DNA of 64,000 bases from NCBI GenBank assembly GCA_024138015.1, contig JAMXBB010000011.1, positions 38,569,893 to 38,633,892 on the forward strand, read 5' to 3'. Origin of the DNA: Lumnitzera littorea (taxonomy: Eukaryota > Streptophyta > Magnoliopsida > Myrtales > Combretaceae). The notes beneath the pieces were generated by a model. That model was not told where the DNA came from, made no database searches, and was given only the letters and a program-made list of their open reading frames with translations. Positions 10,101 to 22,314 of this stretch are shown piece by piece (within the stretch, counting starts at the first letter, position 1; each line of letters starts with the position of its first letter). Made by a program: the position numbers and the translations under genes.

Positions 10101-12114
10101 AACAATTATGGAAATCTAAAGTGCATATAATAATCGATTCCATAGGCAGATGGAGTCTCCTTTGATGTATACAGCGAATCCCAATTAACAATATGTGTCA
10201 TCCTTATCCTTATTTATGTGATCACGTTTATTTATATCATGCTGGACATAAAAGATGCGCCTACTAGGAAATTATGTCTAACCTAATGTTTTATTATCAA
10301 GGCAAATTCCATATTAACCTAATAAGAATGGCAAAGGAGGTCTGCAGAAATTAAAAAATAAGAGAAAAATATGATAAAATATAAACAAGATGAACCGAGC
10401 AGCCTTGAACCAGGAGCAGATGTTTACTTGAAGTAAACAGTACCATATGATTCACAACTCTATCAGTTCACATACCTGGTACTTAAATCATAACTCTCCC
10501 GAAAAAAATTTCCACCAATCTAGTAAGTGAGCATTATTTGACACTACATTTGGTACTATAATCAGTCTCATCCTCAGCAGAAAAAGACCGCAATGCAAGG
10601 AAGTGTACACCATTTGACACTACATTTAGTACTATAATAAGTAATTCCAAATTTGACCAATACCCCAGTTTTTTAAAACAAGCAGGAGTCAACTGAGAAG
10701 GATTACCTTGATGTTTTTGGCGATAAGGAAACTTTCCCACTTCAAGTATAGAGGCAATCTCCTTTCCAGCTTCTGAAGCTCTTTCAAACTGAAGCTTAAT
10801 TTCTCTCATGACTTCATCAACACTCCTGAAAGCCTTTAATCCTTGAGAACTGCTATGATCTTCAGACCTTTCCTCATCTGTATCACTTAAAGTACCCACC
10901 GATTCACTAGGCCCCATCTGATAATGTACAGCATCCCTGTCAACTTTCCCATCCCCATCATCATCAACAGCCACAGACTTTGCAGAATTCACCACATCCA
11001 CAAACTTTGGAGCTCCATGAACTTCCTTAACTACCTCCCGCTCATCTTCCAAATCTGGTATCCCCTCCTCCTCTCTCAAGTCCTTAGAATCCCTGCTTGG
11101 AGTGTACATTGGATAATACTTGTCAGTGTCATCACCACCAAAAAAGTTCAAAAAATCCCATGGTAAGGATCTGGGCGGAGATGGTGGAGGCGGTGGCGGT
11201 TTAGACGATGAAGCAACCTCCATACGTGACGTTCCCGCTGATGCACCCCCATAAGTTGGTGGCATACCATAATACCCACCACTAGGTCCACTGCCATAAT
11301 TAGAATATCCATAATGACCATAAGGATTTCCACTACCACTATTATTATTACCATAAGGATTACTACTGCCATCATGATAAGGGTTATAATAACTTGATTG
11401 CGAAGATGATTCACCCATATAAACAGTCTGACTTATAGGTCTTTGTTCATAAATGACAGATGGGGTGGTTCCTTTATTCTTCATATAATTCATATGCATA
11501 AAACCACCAGTACTACTACTTCCACCACCATAACCACCACCGCCACTGTAACCACCACCATAGCCACCACCGCCACCATAACCACCACCGGGAAATGAAG
11601 AGGGGCCCATTATCATATTGCTACCCATACCCATACCCATATTTTCTCCATAATTACCACCATAGTAAGGAATATGACCACCCAAATCATGCAAAGGAAT
11701 GGGCATTTCTGAATGATGCAAAAAACCATCATCATCATCATCTTCATCAAAGTTAAGATGAGACCCAGAATTTGAATGACTGTGACGCTTTTTAACATCA
11801 ACTTTTAAAGGGGACCCAGAAGACAGGGCACCACCAAGTTGTTCTTTACTATTTTCTCCTCCTCCTCCTTTCAATTTCGAAGGTAAATTAAGTACAGGAG
11901 ATGCCATAGACACTGTTGCTGAGCTCGATAGTACAAAACCATGTTCACAAAACTGTTGTAAGGAATTACCAATACCTCTAAGTGAGTGCATATACGATAT
12001 ATGCGCTTCAGCTAGAACGTATCTTTGTCGTATAGCTTCATCTAAATACTTACATCTCTCCTTGCATAAAGCAACTGCTGGAAGATCATCGAGTTTTGAA
12101 CTCGCACAACCCAT
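7174..12114 (-). CDS. DUF630/DUF632 protein (NRG2/REL2/APSR1-like), four exons, 855 aa
   Basis: Exons (minus strand): 12114-10707, 9593-9391, 8934-8711 and 7906-7174. All three introns are GT-AG, with codon splits after 1, 0 and 2 nt, and together they give 855 codons plus stop. The N-terminus MGCASSKLDDLPAV is the conserved DUF630 start, with Gly2 for N-myristoylation and Cys3 for palmitoylation, so membrane attachment is likely. The middle is low-complexity: poly-Asp (~122-129), Gly/Tyr-rich (~171-198), Asn/Ser/Tyr-rich, then a proline run and the family hallmark SLPWDFLNFF (~306-327). DUF632 spans about residues 425-753, including KLYLWEKKLYNEVK, followed by a charged coiled coil at ~763-791. 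Characterised relatives act in nitrate signalling (NRG2), root growth (APSR1) and leaf rolling (REL2). The specific role here is unknown and cannot be inferred from the neighbours, which are transposons. The reading frame looks intact. I chose ATG 12114 because it opens the MGCASSK motif. Confidence 0.93.
10536..10643. repeat. Short direct repeat inside intron 1 of the DUF632 gene
   Basis: A ~31-bp sequence around TTTGACACTACATTT occurs at about 10536-10567 and again at about 10613-10643 with two or three differences, 77 bp apart. It looks like a local tandem duplication. Confidence 0.7.
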
Positions 12115-12440
12115 TAATGATAACAATAAGTTTTTTAAGTAAAGTTATAAACTTTTGGAAAAATCAATTGAAGAGAAGAGGACTTTATGAGTTTATTTGG
12201 AGAAATTCAGCGCTGACGTTCATTTCGTTTAGTAAAATCATAAAGGGGTTTATGTGGTGGAGGAGGAAGGGAGGGTGTGTTTGTTTCTTGGGAAAATTCA
12301 GGAGGAAAGAAGAGAGAGAAACAATGGAAGGACAGAGTAGGAATCTTTTGCCAACGCGGCGTTTGTCGTCGGCTTGTAGTAGAGAGAGAGAAAAAAGTAG
12401 AGGGAGAGAGATGAAACAGTAGAAGCACTTGTGTGTGTAT
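12115..12440 (-). promoter_or_regulatory. 5' leader of the DUF632 gene, CT-rich, with an upstream ORF
   Basis: The minus strand upstream of ATG 12114 is rich in CTCTCT tracts, typical of plant 5' UTRs and core promoters. No ATG occurs between about 12440 and the upstream ORF at 12241, so scanning ribosomes would meet that short ORF first. A weak TATA-like AATAAATTATA lies at about 12532-12545 on the minus strand. The transcription start is not determined. Confidence 0.55.
12185..12241 (-). CDS. Upstream ORF, 18 codons, in the DUF632 5' leader
   Basis: ATG at 12241-12239, stop TAA at 12187-12185, encoding 18 residues beginning MILLNEMNV. It ends about 70 nt before the main ATG, a spacing that permits reinitiation, and contains a second in-frame ATG. 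It is the only ATG-initiated upstream ORF I find in the CT-rich leader. Whether it is translated or conserved is unknown. Confidence 0.4.
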   Translation of the reverse strand: MILLNEMNVSAEFLQINS

Positions 12441-12585
12441 GTGGATTGATGTTGTTCTGCTAGTTTTACTTTTTTTAATGGAGAGAGGGAGTGCTTTCAT
12501 TCTGACAAACAGATAAATTTGAAGAATTAGGCGTATAATTTATTGGAGCAATTAAAATATCCAATTTATTTTTTAGCGACAGTTT

Positions 12586-12720
12586 GGGGAGAGGGAGGGG
12601 CGGTTTCTAGGACAGGCGGGTTCCCTACGGATTCAAAACTCCCCTATGGCGACCGTGGGCTCCTCGAACAGCCTGATCTGTGGCGGTCCACCGCAACCGC
12701 TTCGTGCTAATTCACACTTA
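12586..12720. other. GC-rich island upstream of the DUF632 gene
   Basis: About 135 bp that are markedly GC-richer than the surroundings (for example GAGAGGGAGGGGCGG and GGCGGTCCACCGCAACCGC). It could be distal promoter sequence or a transposon fragment. No ORF or family was recognised. Confidence 0.4.
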
Positions 12721-14574
12721 TCGTTTTTTTTTTTTTATATATATTTATGAAGCTAGTTGTGTGACCGATCACTTCTCACAAAAATTTTTATATCTTATTA
12801 CTTATTACCTTTGGAAAAAATAAACTGAATAAAGGAACCTTTAACTTTTTAAAATTCGATTACCCATATAAAAGACAAGCCTAATAAATCTACATTTATA
12901 TATCATTTATGCATTCATAATGATAAACTAAATTTATGAAATATTATTATGGTTCATGAAAATACTTCTACCAAGCATGTTTCTACGGTTAGTAAACCTA
13001 AAAAGGTGAAAAGATGTAGACAAACAAAAAGGCAAAATCTTGACATATAAGCTTTATCAATATTTTATGACCATAATATAATAAATAAATACAAATTTAA
13101 CAGAAATAATAAAACATGAAGTTGTATGTAGAATCAAGTAAAAGGGTATATACGATTATAATATTTTAATGTTCACATGCATAATGAGGTGGATTTGGTT
13201 GATCTGGACCCCTGAGCATAAAGAATAATAAATTAAGGGACAGTATTTGTGAAGTTTGTGCAATATTAAAATAGAATTGGACTTAGACTTTGGTTTCGTT
13301 ATTTATAATTTAAAAAAAAAATAAAAAAAAAAAGGAGAATACCTTGGACCTTAGATCTTAGACTATGATTGACGAAAACTTTGACGCCCATTTGCCGCCA
13401 GACTTTCTGCCTCGTAAAATTGTGGTTTCCTAGAAATGTCTTCTGGGTTGGCTTAAACTTTGAACTTGGATACTTGTGGTTTTTCTTTGAAGAAAACTAC
13501 ATATTTAATACTTGATATTTACCAAATTTCCAATATTTTTTCTTCTATTTATATATCAACATGTTCCAATTATTACAAATATATAACTTCCATTAATTTC
13601 ACTAAATTCTCTATCTTTAGCATGTGTTAGAATCTAAGCCGTCCTAAATAATTTATTTAAAGAAATAATAAACTATAGCTGATTACATTAGATAATAAAA
13701 AATAATATTAAGTATAGTTAATTACATAATACATTAAAAAATAATACAAAAAAGTTAAACAAAAGATTCTCTAGCAAATAATGGATTTACTTGGAAACTC
13801 TCCAATGTCTCTATACAAGTGCTTCTTTGAGAAAAGTTTCTACCTCATTGAGCTATTCAAGAAAAATACAGAATTCTGTTGTCGTCTATATTATCTTAAA
13901 GGGGAGATTTATATTTTTATAACATTCTAAATTATGAAATTAATTCGTTTCCTTCTAAAAAAAGATGACGTCATTGCATGAAGCAATTACGCAATAGCTT
14001 CTTGATAATTTGGATTTTAAAAATATAATCATGAAGCCTTTATTTTCCATTCAATTAGTCAAAGAGTCCACACAATACGTAGAAAAAAGTTTAAATATGC
14101 TATATATTTTTTATACAATATATAATTTTCATATAAAATATAATTTAAAATGAATTATTGAATATTAATTTGCTACAACAAAATAGAAAAGGTAAGATTT
14201 TCCAAAATTACATTAAACTAGTTAATGCCTCACACGATGTATGGGTTTTACTTTAAAATATATTTGCATTAATGAAAATAAATTATTAATGCAAAAGATG
14301 ATCATATTAATATACTAATAAATTCATATTTAAAAGATTACATGAAAGCATTTATTTAATTATATGAATATATCTTATACATTGTAATCTTTGTGGCTAT
14401 TAATAGTCATATAAAAACAAATTATAATATTTTGTGTTATGAGATTATAATATTATATAGCTAGAGTTTCATTATTCTATATCCAATTATGTAAATGTCG
14501 CGACTATTCAACAAATATTGTCCTATATATAAAGATTATGCCTCTTGAAAAATGAAAAGATATGGATAATAAAA
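12721..14574. other. AT-rich intergenic stretch, nothing recognised
   Basis: Long AT-rich sequence with poly-A/T runs and no coding frame or convincing repeat boundary. It separates the gene from the LINE remnant. Confidence 0.5.
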
Positions 14575-17500
14575 ATATTGTTAAGGAAAAAGTGTGAATA
14601 ATAAAAGTTTGGATCTTGCCCATAAGGCATCTAGGTTTTGTAAAATCCTCTAAACTAGTTTACCTAGTAAAGCTAAATTAAAGGCCTTCATATTTCTAAA
14701 ACCTAATCCACCTCTATCTTTAGCATTTGCCAGATCTTTCCACTTCTTCCAATGGATTTTGTTTCCTATGTTAGTCACTCCCTACCAAAAGTTTGCAAAA
14801 AGAGAATTAACTTTAGCACACCACTTATTTGGAAAACTAAAAATGTACATCGAATAAGTTGGTATTGTAAAAGCTACAAATTTAAGCATTACTTGTTTTC
14901 CCCTAATAGACAATAAGTTTCTTTTCCAAACTTAAAGCTTATGAACAATTCTATCCTCTACAAATCCTAAAGCTTGAGATTTAGATCTACCCCCAAGGAA
15001 TAAGAAGACCTAAATACTTACTAAGGGAAAGAGCAGGATTAAAATTCAACTCCTCTACACATAAGTTCCAATCTAGGGTAAATTTGCTAAAGATGATTAA
15101 ACTATTCTAGTAATTTACTTGCTGCCTCGAGATTTGACAATATTACTCAATAATTTTCTTAAGCTTGCAAACATTCTCTATTTTTGCTTCCATAAAAAAT
15201 AAAGAGTCATTTGCAAAGAATAAATGGGTGAGAAAAGGACTAGATTCTTTAATTCTTATATCACTCAAAACACTATAAGCACTAACTCACATAATCATTC
15301 GAGAAAGACAATTTGCCACCTATATAACTAGATATGGGGACAACGTTGTCTCAACCCTCTAGTAAGTTGAAAGTGACCTACTCTTTTCCCATTTAGCAAT
15401 AAGCTATAAGATACAAAAGATAGACATAACATTATCCAGTTAATCTAAATAGTAGAGAAACCCCTATGAATCGTAACAGCCTCAAGAAAAGACCACTTAA
15501 CCCAATCATAAGCCTTTACCATATCTATCTTAATAGCACATAAGTGTTTTTTCTTACATTTGTGAAAAATCTCATGAGCCATTATAACATTGTCTTAAAT
15601 TAGATGAATATGAATGAAAGCACTCTGGAATGGAAAAATAACACTATCTAAAGTGGTTGCAGTCAATTACATAACACTTTTGAAATAATTTTATATGAAA
15701 AATTACAAAGACTAATTAAGTGAAATTGAGTAATATCCTCAAGACAAGAAACATTTGGGATTAAAACAATATCAATAGAATTAAAGTGAAGAGTGAAGAT
15801 ACCTATGTTCATGTAAGATTTAACTACCTCAAATATATAGGGGCTTAACTGCTTCCATTATGATTGGTAGAATAATCCATTCAAACCATTAGGACCTAAT
15901 GATTTCAAGCTACTTAGTTCAAACACCACCTCCTTTACTTCATCCATATCCAACGATCTGATTAACCATTCATTGTGCTCTTCTGAAATCATATGAGGGA
16001 TTTGCACTAAGACATTTTTAGATACCTAAGGAGTGGAAGAGCTGAAGATATGAGAAAAATAAACAATAAAAGCATTTGACACCTCCTCTTCTCCTACTCT
16101 CCAATGCCTAGATTGATCACAAATTTGATAAACTTTACTCCTTATTCTTCGATTAAGTATGACCCTATAGAAAAATTTAGTATTTCAACCTCTGTATTTA
16201 AGCCATTTAATATAGGATTACTGATGCCAAAACAACTCTTCTTGTTCCTTGGCTACAACTAATTGTTATTGTAAATCCGACTCTTCATCTAAAATTACAT
16301 CTAGAGCTTCACAATTCTATAAACATACCAATTTATCATGCAATTCATCAATAAACTTAGCATTATTTATAATAGCTCTTTTACTCCATCGAATCAAACT
16401 ATTTATGCATGCCTTCAATTTCCTCATTAAGCTCCATAAATATAACCATTGAATAGTACTATTCCAAGTTGAAGAAATTGTCTTAGAGAATCAATCAACA
16501 TTTAACCATCCTTATTCAAATCGAAAAAGCTTAAGCCCTTTTTGTTCAACAAGATTCAACTGAATCAACAGGGGGGAATGGTCAGACCTATGAGTTGGTA
16601 GAGTGGTTGTTTGTAAAGAGGGAAAGCACTCTAACCAATTTGTATTGATTAAACCCTTGTCCAATCTCTCTTTTATCTATACCTCGTTAACCCATCTACT
16701 AAACTAAGTGAATTTTTGGCCTTAACATCCTACATCAATCATCCTACAATTTGAAATCATTCTATTGAAACTTTCAATCTACCAATATAGCTTGAGTCGT
16801 CCACCACTCTTTTTATCCACTAAGCTAACTTCATTTTAATCACCCTTAATCATCTAAGGTGAATGAAAATGTGATGCTAAAATGCAGAACTTGTCCTAAA
16901 GCCTTAATCTTCCACTATCAGGATTTGCATAGCAAAATGAAATACTTATCCTAGTACAACTCAATTGCTCAACAAATTGATAGTTAATTAAATTCTTATC
17001 TAAACTAATAACATCCATTCCTACTTTTTCTTTCCACCATAATGCTAGCCTATTGGATAAATCAATAGTTACTGGGAGTGAACAAAGTGGAATCTTCTTC
17101 GTAAGTGTTCCATGTATTGTTGTTTATTTGGTATCTCCATCATGAAGACAACAAGGGGTTGAAACTTTTAAATGAGATGATGAAGCTCAAGGACTATGCA
17201 AGGTTGCCCTAAGCCTTGACAATTCCAAGATAGGAAAGTCATAGTGACTTTGTAGTTGTTGTAAGACAACAACGTAAACCTTCAGCAAGTGAATTAGAAG
17301 CTTTAACCACTGCAACCTCAATAAGATGTTACTCAAAATCAATCTCTTCAAATTTAAATGAGCCAAAAACAAAGGAATTCTTGTTTGCCAAAACATGTTT
17401 ACTCCTTCACTAAATGCTCCTTTTACCCAGTAAACTAGAGCTCTTAATATTATCAATTTCAAAACCCAAACCCTTCTTATTAACATCATCCCTAAATTAC

Positions 17501-18301
17501 AGTCAGCATCACTTCAAAGAGAGGGCATTAAATTATTTCTTAGTTAGTGAATTTAGGCTTAAAGGAAGGGGAGCCTCTTGTTTTAGAGAGGAGACAGGAG
17601 GTGGGGTAATTGACAATTAATTTGTATTTAGAAAATGCAAGTACAATCCTGGGGGAGGATCGACTATTGAAATGGATTCATCAATTAGATGAAGTGGTAG
17701 TAGGAGATCATTGGGTAAGGTTAGTGATGATAGATTTGATGTGGGTATAGGTTGATAATAAGGCAAATTAGGAATAGATGTGGGTGCAATGTTATTAGGT
17801 TTTGATTCGGACAAAAAAAGAGTATGTTGTTTATTTGGACTAGGCTTTGGTAAAGAAAGGGTGGGTTAAGTGATTCATGAACCGGGTTTGAGAAAAGACC
17901 ATCAGATGCATGGACCATAATAGCAAGAGAGGAAATCTTTTACTTATCTTTTGCAAAAGTATCTGTCAAATTTGTGCATTTAACAAGCAATGACATAACA
18001 ATCTCTTGGATTTTCATAAGAGTTTTGTTGGAATTATATACAAGAACCACTTAACTATCAAAATCCACATGCTCTGAAAATTTTATAACTCCTACCATAT
18101 GTGTTGAACTCCCTAAATTACTCGGATAAGAAATAGTAGCAATTAAATGTGAGGGAACAACAGCCAACAACTTCTTCTTCTTATTAATAGCTGCTGTCCT
18201 AAAGCGAATCAATGTTACAAATCTTACTTTAAGTGAATCATCTAAATCTCTGGCAATGAAATGAAGCAAGGTTTTCTAATTACAAAAGTAGTTTAGGTGG
18301 C
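14575..18301 (-). mobile_element. LINE (L1-type) remnant, 3' part: end of ORF1 and ORF2
   Basis: On the minus strand, after the gypsy insertion at 18302, ORF1 resumes with a decayed CCHC knuckle (HFIARDLDDSLKVRF). ORF2 starts at 17242 with MTFLSWNCQGLG, the endonuclease N-terminus, followed by VVFMMEIPNKQ. The endonuclease GDFNE motif reads GD-stop-NE near 16845. Reverse transcriptase motifs follow: KAYDWVKW (15520-15497), a GLRQ-type motif (~15350) and FFANDSLFF for FADD (~15225-15195). Next comes a C-terminal SLFANFWWG...GGLGFRNMKAFNLALLGK region to about 14610. Many stops and frameshifts make it inactive. The 3' tail is not recognisable and the end near 14575 is approximate. Confidence 0.85.
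17040..17242 (-). pseudogene. LINE ORF2 endonuclease start (broken)
   Basis: An apurinic-type endonuclease domain nicks target DNA for target-primed reverse transcription. ATG 17242 opens MTFLSWNCQGLGQPCIV, closely matching the start of plant L1 ORF2 proteins. The catalytic context then continues in broken frames. Confidence 0.75.
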
Positions 18302-19208
18302 TGATAATTCTATGTAAATGAACATACAGCGTTTGGTATCACACAAACCAAGGGGTAAATGGGTCCGAATCTTGAGATGGTCCAAAAGATAAATGATAGT
18401 TGAAAGTTAAGTAGGGGTCTTCATGCATCGATGATGGATATGATGCACTAATGCCTTATATAAGCTCAGGTCGCACTTGATATAGCACACAAGTGTAGCC
18501 AAAGATCATTTACCACTAGTTTATGCTTAATGGGCTAGATAAGAGTAGTCAAGAATAAGCAAAGACACTTAGCTCACCCAAGAAGGAATATGTCTAAATG
18601 TATTAACTATTGTGGCTATTACAATTTACAAGTATTTATACAACTCAATTAGGGTAAATCATAGGTTAGAGTAAATTACAAAAAGACTCACACTAAAAAA
18701 GGAAAAGGAACAATTTACAAGGGTAAAGTTGTAATCAGACAAAAGAATATTTAGTTACAAAAAGGACCGTGTGGATGTCAAAAAAATAAGGTACATGTCA
18801 ATTGTCCTTTCTATAGTCTCAATGTTGCTGTTTGCTGAGCAAAGTAGGGTTAAGGCAAATTAGGTCAGGCTTAGTAGCTTAGATGATTTGACTAAGGAAA
18901 GGTTGATTTAAGAGAAGGTCCATCATCAGGTCAATCTAAAATGATCAGCTTGGCCTCAGCAATGAATCAAGTCAGCAATATGCATATTCTGAACTTGGCC
19001 TTAGACAGATGTATTAAGGAGGGTTTAACTCAATAATCGATCAATCACCTTAGTATTCTCTTAGATGAGGTAGAGAGTAAAGTAACTTGGTAAGTTGGAC
19101 TAAAGAATGCATTGCTCATCAAAGTTTATCTCCCTTTAAATGGCTTAATGAACCACGTGAGCGAGTCCTCAAGTTTAAGAGTGTATGATTGGTCTAAGAT
19201 CCCTATCA
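18302..19208 (-). repeat. 3' LTR of the Ty3/gypsy element
   Basis: About 907 bp, alignable along its length with 24857-25748. The polypurine tract (AAAAGGGA on the minus strand, plus 19209-19216) abuts it directly and fixes the inner edge. The outer edge at TGATAATTC is less certain by a few bases. Confidence 0.8.
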
Positions 19209-19239
19209 TCCCTTTTGGGCTATTTGAGATTTAGGATCA

Positions 19240-20330
19240 AATCTGATTCAACTCTACATTGCTAGTCTTCAAGAGAATACAGATGGAGGTCAACAATGTT
19301 TAAGGAGTTAGAGACTCCACACTCTTTAGGTAATTCAATCCTATAGGCATTAAGATCGATCTTTTCAAGCACTTTGAATGGTCCATCAGCCTTAAGAGAT
19401 AACTTGCTCTTCTTTAAGTTCGAGAATTGTTCCTTACTAAAGTAGATCTAGGCCAAATCGCTTGGCTTAAATTCTTTACTCTTCTATCTTCAGCCTAGTC
19501 TTTTAAGTTAGTTAATAGTTCGGCCTAGATGTTCTATAACCTTGTATTGCATGGTTCTAATGGTCTCAACTCTTTCTACTACTAGCTGATCATCATTTGG
19601 GCTCGAAAGGGATATTTGGTCTAATGAGAGCTCAAGGTTAAACCCATAGGTGACCTTAAACAGTGACATGTTCATGACACTATAGGCGATCCTATTGTAG
19701 GCGAACTCAATTATATGTAGGCATAGATCCCAATCGGCTATGTTCCAACCAATAGCTACCTAGAGTAAAGTTCTTACTATCCTATTGACAACCTTGATCT
19801 GTCAGTTCATTTGTAGGTGGCATGACATGCTGTATAATAGCTTTGTTCCTATTTGTCTCCATAACTCTCTCTAAAAGTGGGTCATGAACTTTGGGTCTCT
19901 ATCTGAAACAATGGCCCTAGGCACTCTATAAAGTTTGACAACCTCCTGCAAGAAAAGAAAAAAGATAGCTGAAGCATCATTACTCTTAAAATAGGGCACA
20001 AAGTGTACCATCTCGCTGAATCGATCTAGAACCACCATGATGGAGTCCTTCCCTCGAGACATCCTTAGCAGACCTAACACAAAGTCTATGCTCAGCATGG
20101 ACCATGGTTCGGTCAAGATTGGTAATAGTAAATATTGTCCTTACTCAACTTGGCTCTTTGCCTTTTTGAAGGTAACACACCTTTCTAACACAGCTTAGAC
20201 ATCCTTTATTATCTTTAGCTAAAAGAATCTTAAGGATAGCACCTGATGAGTTTAGTGCTTGCCAAAGTATCCAGACAATCCTCCTTTATGTACCTCACAC
20301 ACTAATAGCTCTCTCATGGAACAGGTCAAG
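19240..20330 (-). pseudogene. Integrase of the Ty3/gypsy element (broken)
   Basis: The HHCC finger is seen as CEVHKGGLSGYFGKH (~20300). The core has an 81-residue open frame (20116-19871) holding LSIDFVLGL and AIVSDRDPKF, the first two acidic residues of the D,D35E triad. A C-terminal piece reads DGPFKVLEKI..NAYRIELP (~19400-19320). A stop follows MTHF, and further stops lie downstream. Confidence 0.88.
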
Positions 20331-20479
20331 ATACATAAGCTCCTCTTTTTAAATAAGTATCAGTCCTCCTTATGATGGTCATTTAGTGTTTAGCCCTCTT
20401 CACATCTAGCATAAATCAAATGAAAATGTGAATCCTTAATGTACAAATCCTTTATCATTGAGAAACTAAGTACTTTGGT

Positions 20480-20950
20480 TTACAGCTCAGTCAAGAGGGA
20501 ATATCATCTCGATAAGGCATTGACCACTATATTATTCTTTCCATTCTTGTACTTCATGACATATGAAAATCCCTCTATGAACTCGACCCATTTGGCTTGT
20601 CTTTCAGAAAACTTAGGTTAGTTCGTTAGATATCTCAAATATTCGTGATCAATGTAGATCACAAATTCTTTAGGTAGCAAATAGTGTTGCCATACGGTCA
20701 ATGCTCAAATCAAAGAGTAAAACTCCTTATCATAAATAGAATAATTGAGGGTGGCTCTTAGAAGCTTTTCATTGAAGTAGGCAATAGGTCGACCTTCCTA
20801 CATCAGCATCAGCACAATACCTATGCCTAGCTCGAATGCATCGCACTTCATTTCAAATACTTTGTCAAAGCTTGATAAAGCTAAGATAAGAGTTGTTGTT
20901 AGCTTCTCCTTTACTTCTTTGAAACTCTTCTACTCCTTCTCTCCCTACCT
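20480..20950 (-). pseudogene. RNase H of the Ty3/gypsy element (broken)
   Basis: Landmarks include CDAFELGIGIVLMLM (~20850), RPIAYFNEKLL, YDKEFYSLI, YIDHEYLRYL and AKWVEFIEGFSYVMKYKNGK, ending near NALSR (~20510). This is the normal Ty3 RNase H tail. Stops are present. Confidence 0.85.
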
Positions 20951-21850
20951 AAATTTAACATGCTTCTTTAACAGCTTAATGAATAGGGCCACAATAGTAC
21001 TGAAGTTCCTTATAAAGCAGTGATAAAATGATGCCAGGCCATGGAAGCCTTGCACATTGACTAAATAGGTCAATATAGGCCATTTAGTAATTGCTCTTAT
21101 CTTCTCATGATAAACTCAGATGCTACCACTACTCATAATAAAATATAAGAAGATCACTTCAAGCTGACAAAAGTTACATTTCTTTAGATTGGTATAAGGT
21201 TTTTCAACTTGTGGTGAGTCTCCAAGTTAGGGCTATACACTAGGATGCCATTGAAATATACCACCACAAATTTTCCTATTAGTTCTTAGACCACATGGTT
21301 CATTAATTGCATGAATGTACTTAGTGCATTTGATAGTCCAAATAGCATTACAAGTCATTCATACAATCCATCACAAGGTCCCAAATGCGGTCTTCCATTC
21401 ATCTCCTTCCCGTATTCAAATATGATGGTATTTATATTTAAGATCACTCTTAGAGAATACTCTTGCTCCATTCAACTCATCTAGCATGTCACTAAGCCTT
21501 AGTATAAGATACCTATACTTAATGGCTCTGCAATTGATGGCTCAGCTATTTACACACATCCTCTATGTCCCATCTTTCTTAGGTACCAATAGGGCTAGCA
21601 TGATACATGGGCTTAGGGACTCTTGTATATACCCTTTCTTCAACAACTCATCCACTTGCCTATGTAGCTTGATAGCCTATTCAAGGTTTAGCCTATAGGC
21701 AAGCTTACTTAGCAATATAACTCCTAGCTACAAGTCAATTGCATGTTCAATACCTTAGAGGGGAAGCAAACCTTTAGGTAGTTTTTTAGGGAACAAGTTA
21801 GCAAACTCATCTAACAAGGTTTTCATCTCAACAAGTAGTAGCTCTTTCTC
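20950..21850 (-). pseudogene. Reverse transcriptase of the Ty3/gypsy element (broken)
   Basis: Recognisable minus-strand text runs from LLDEFANLFPKKLPKGL (~21830) through PKKDGT-stop-RMCVNS to the catalytic region FVVVYFNGILVYS (~21273-21232), where YxDD has decayed to YFNG. It then continues through the thumb/connection region (GFHGLASFYHCFIRNFS) to about 20950. Stops replace expected Trp and Arg codons. Confidence 0.85.
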
Positions 21851-22040
21851 ATATCCCTTCATCTTAAGTAACCTTCTAACTCACAGATAGGTCAGCTCTT
21901 CAAGCTTTATCTCTCTCTTCAACTCATCTCAGGCCATTACTAGAGCCTCCTTCTTCAAAACTCAACTTAACTGCGTCTATATGCTTTCAACTTGTTCAAC
22001 AATCATAGGGCTTAACTTCCCTTTCCTGCCCTTTCGTACT

Positions 22041-22278
22041 CTAGGTGATAAGAATCAAGCTACTAAGCCTTTGACTCGCAGGTGAGCCTGAGGATTAGAA
22101 GGCCTAGCAAGATAGATTCTTTTACTCCAGCCAACTCCTATTAAAGCCGAGTACTTCTTTGTCGAGTCACTCTTTGTACCGAGTCAAATGATTGCTCATC
22201 TCTTTGAAGTATGTCGAGTTGTAAATTACTCACTTGCTTCCAAGTCAATTAATGACTCGACATCTCCCTTACTGAGAA

Positions 22279-22314
<36 letters not shown>

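Noticed and set aside
10924..11801. Alternative frames on both strands across exon 1 of the DUF632 gene
   Set aside because: Shadows produced by the codon repeats of the Gly-, Asp- and Pro-rich coding sequence.
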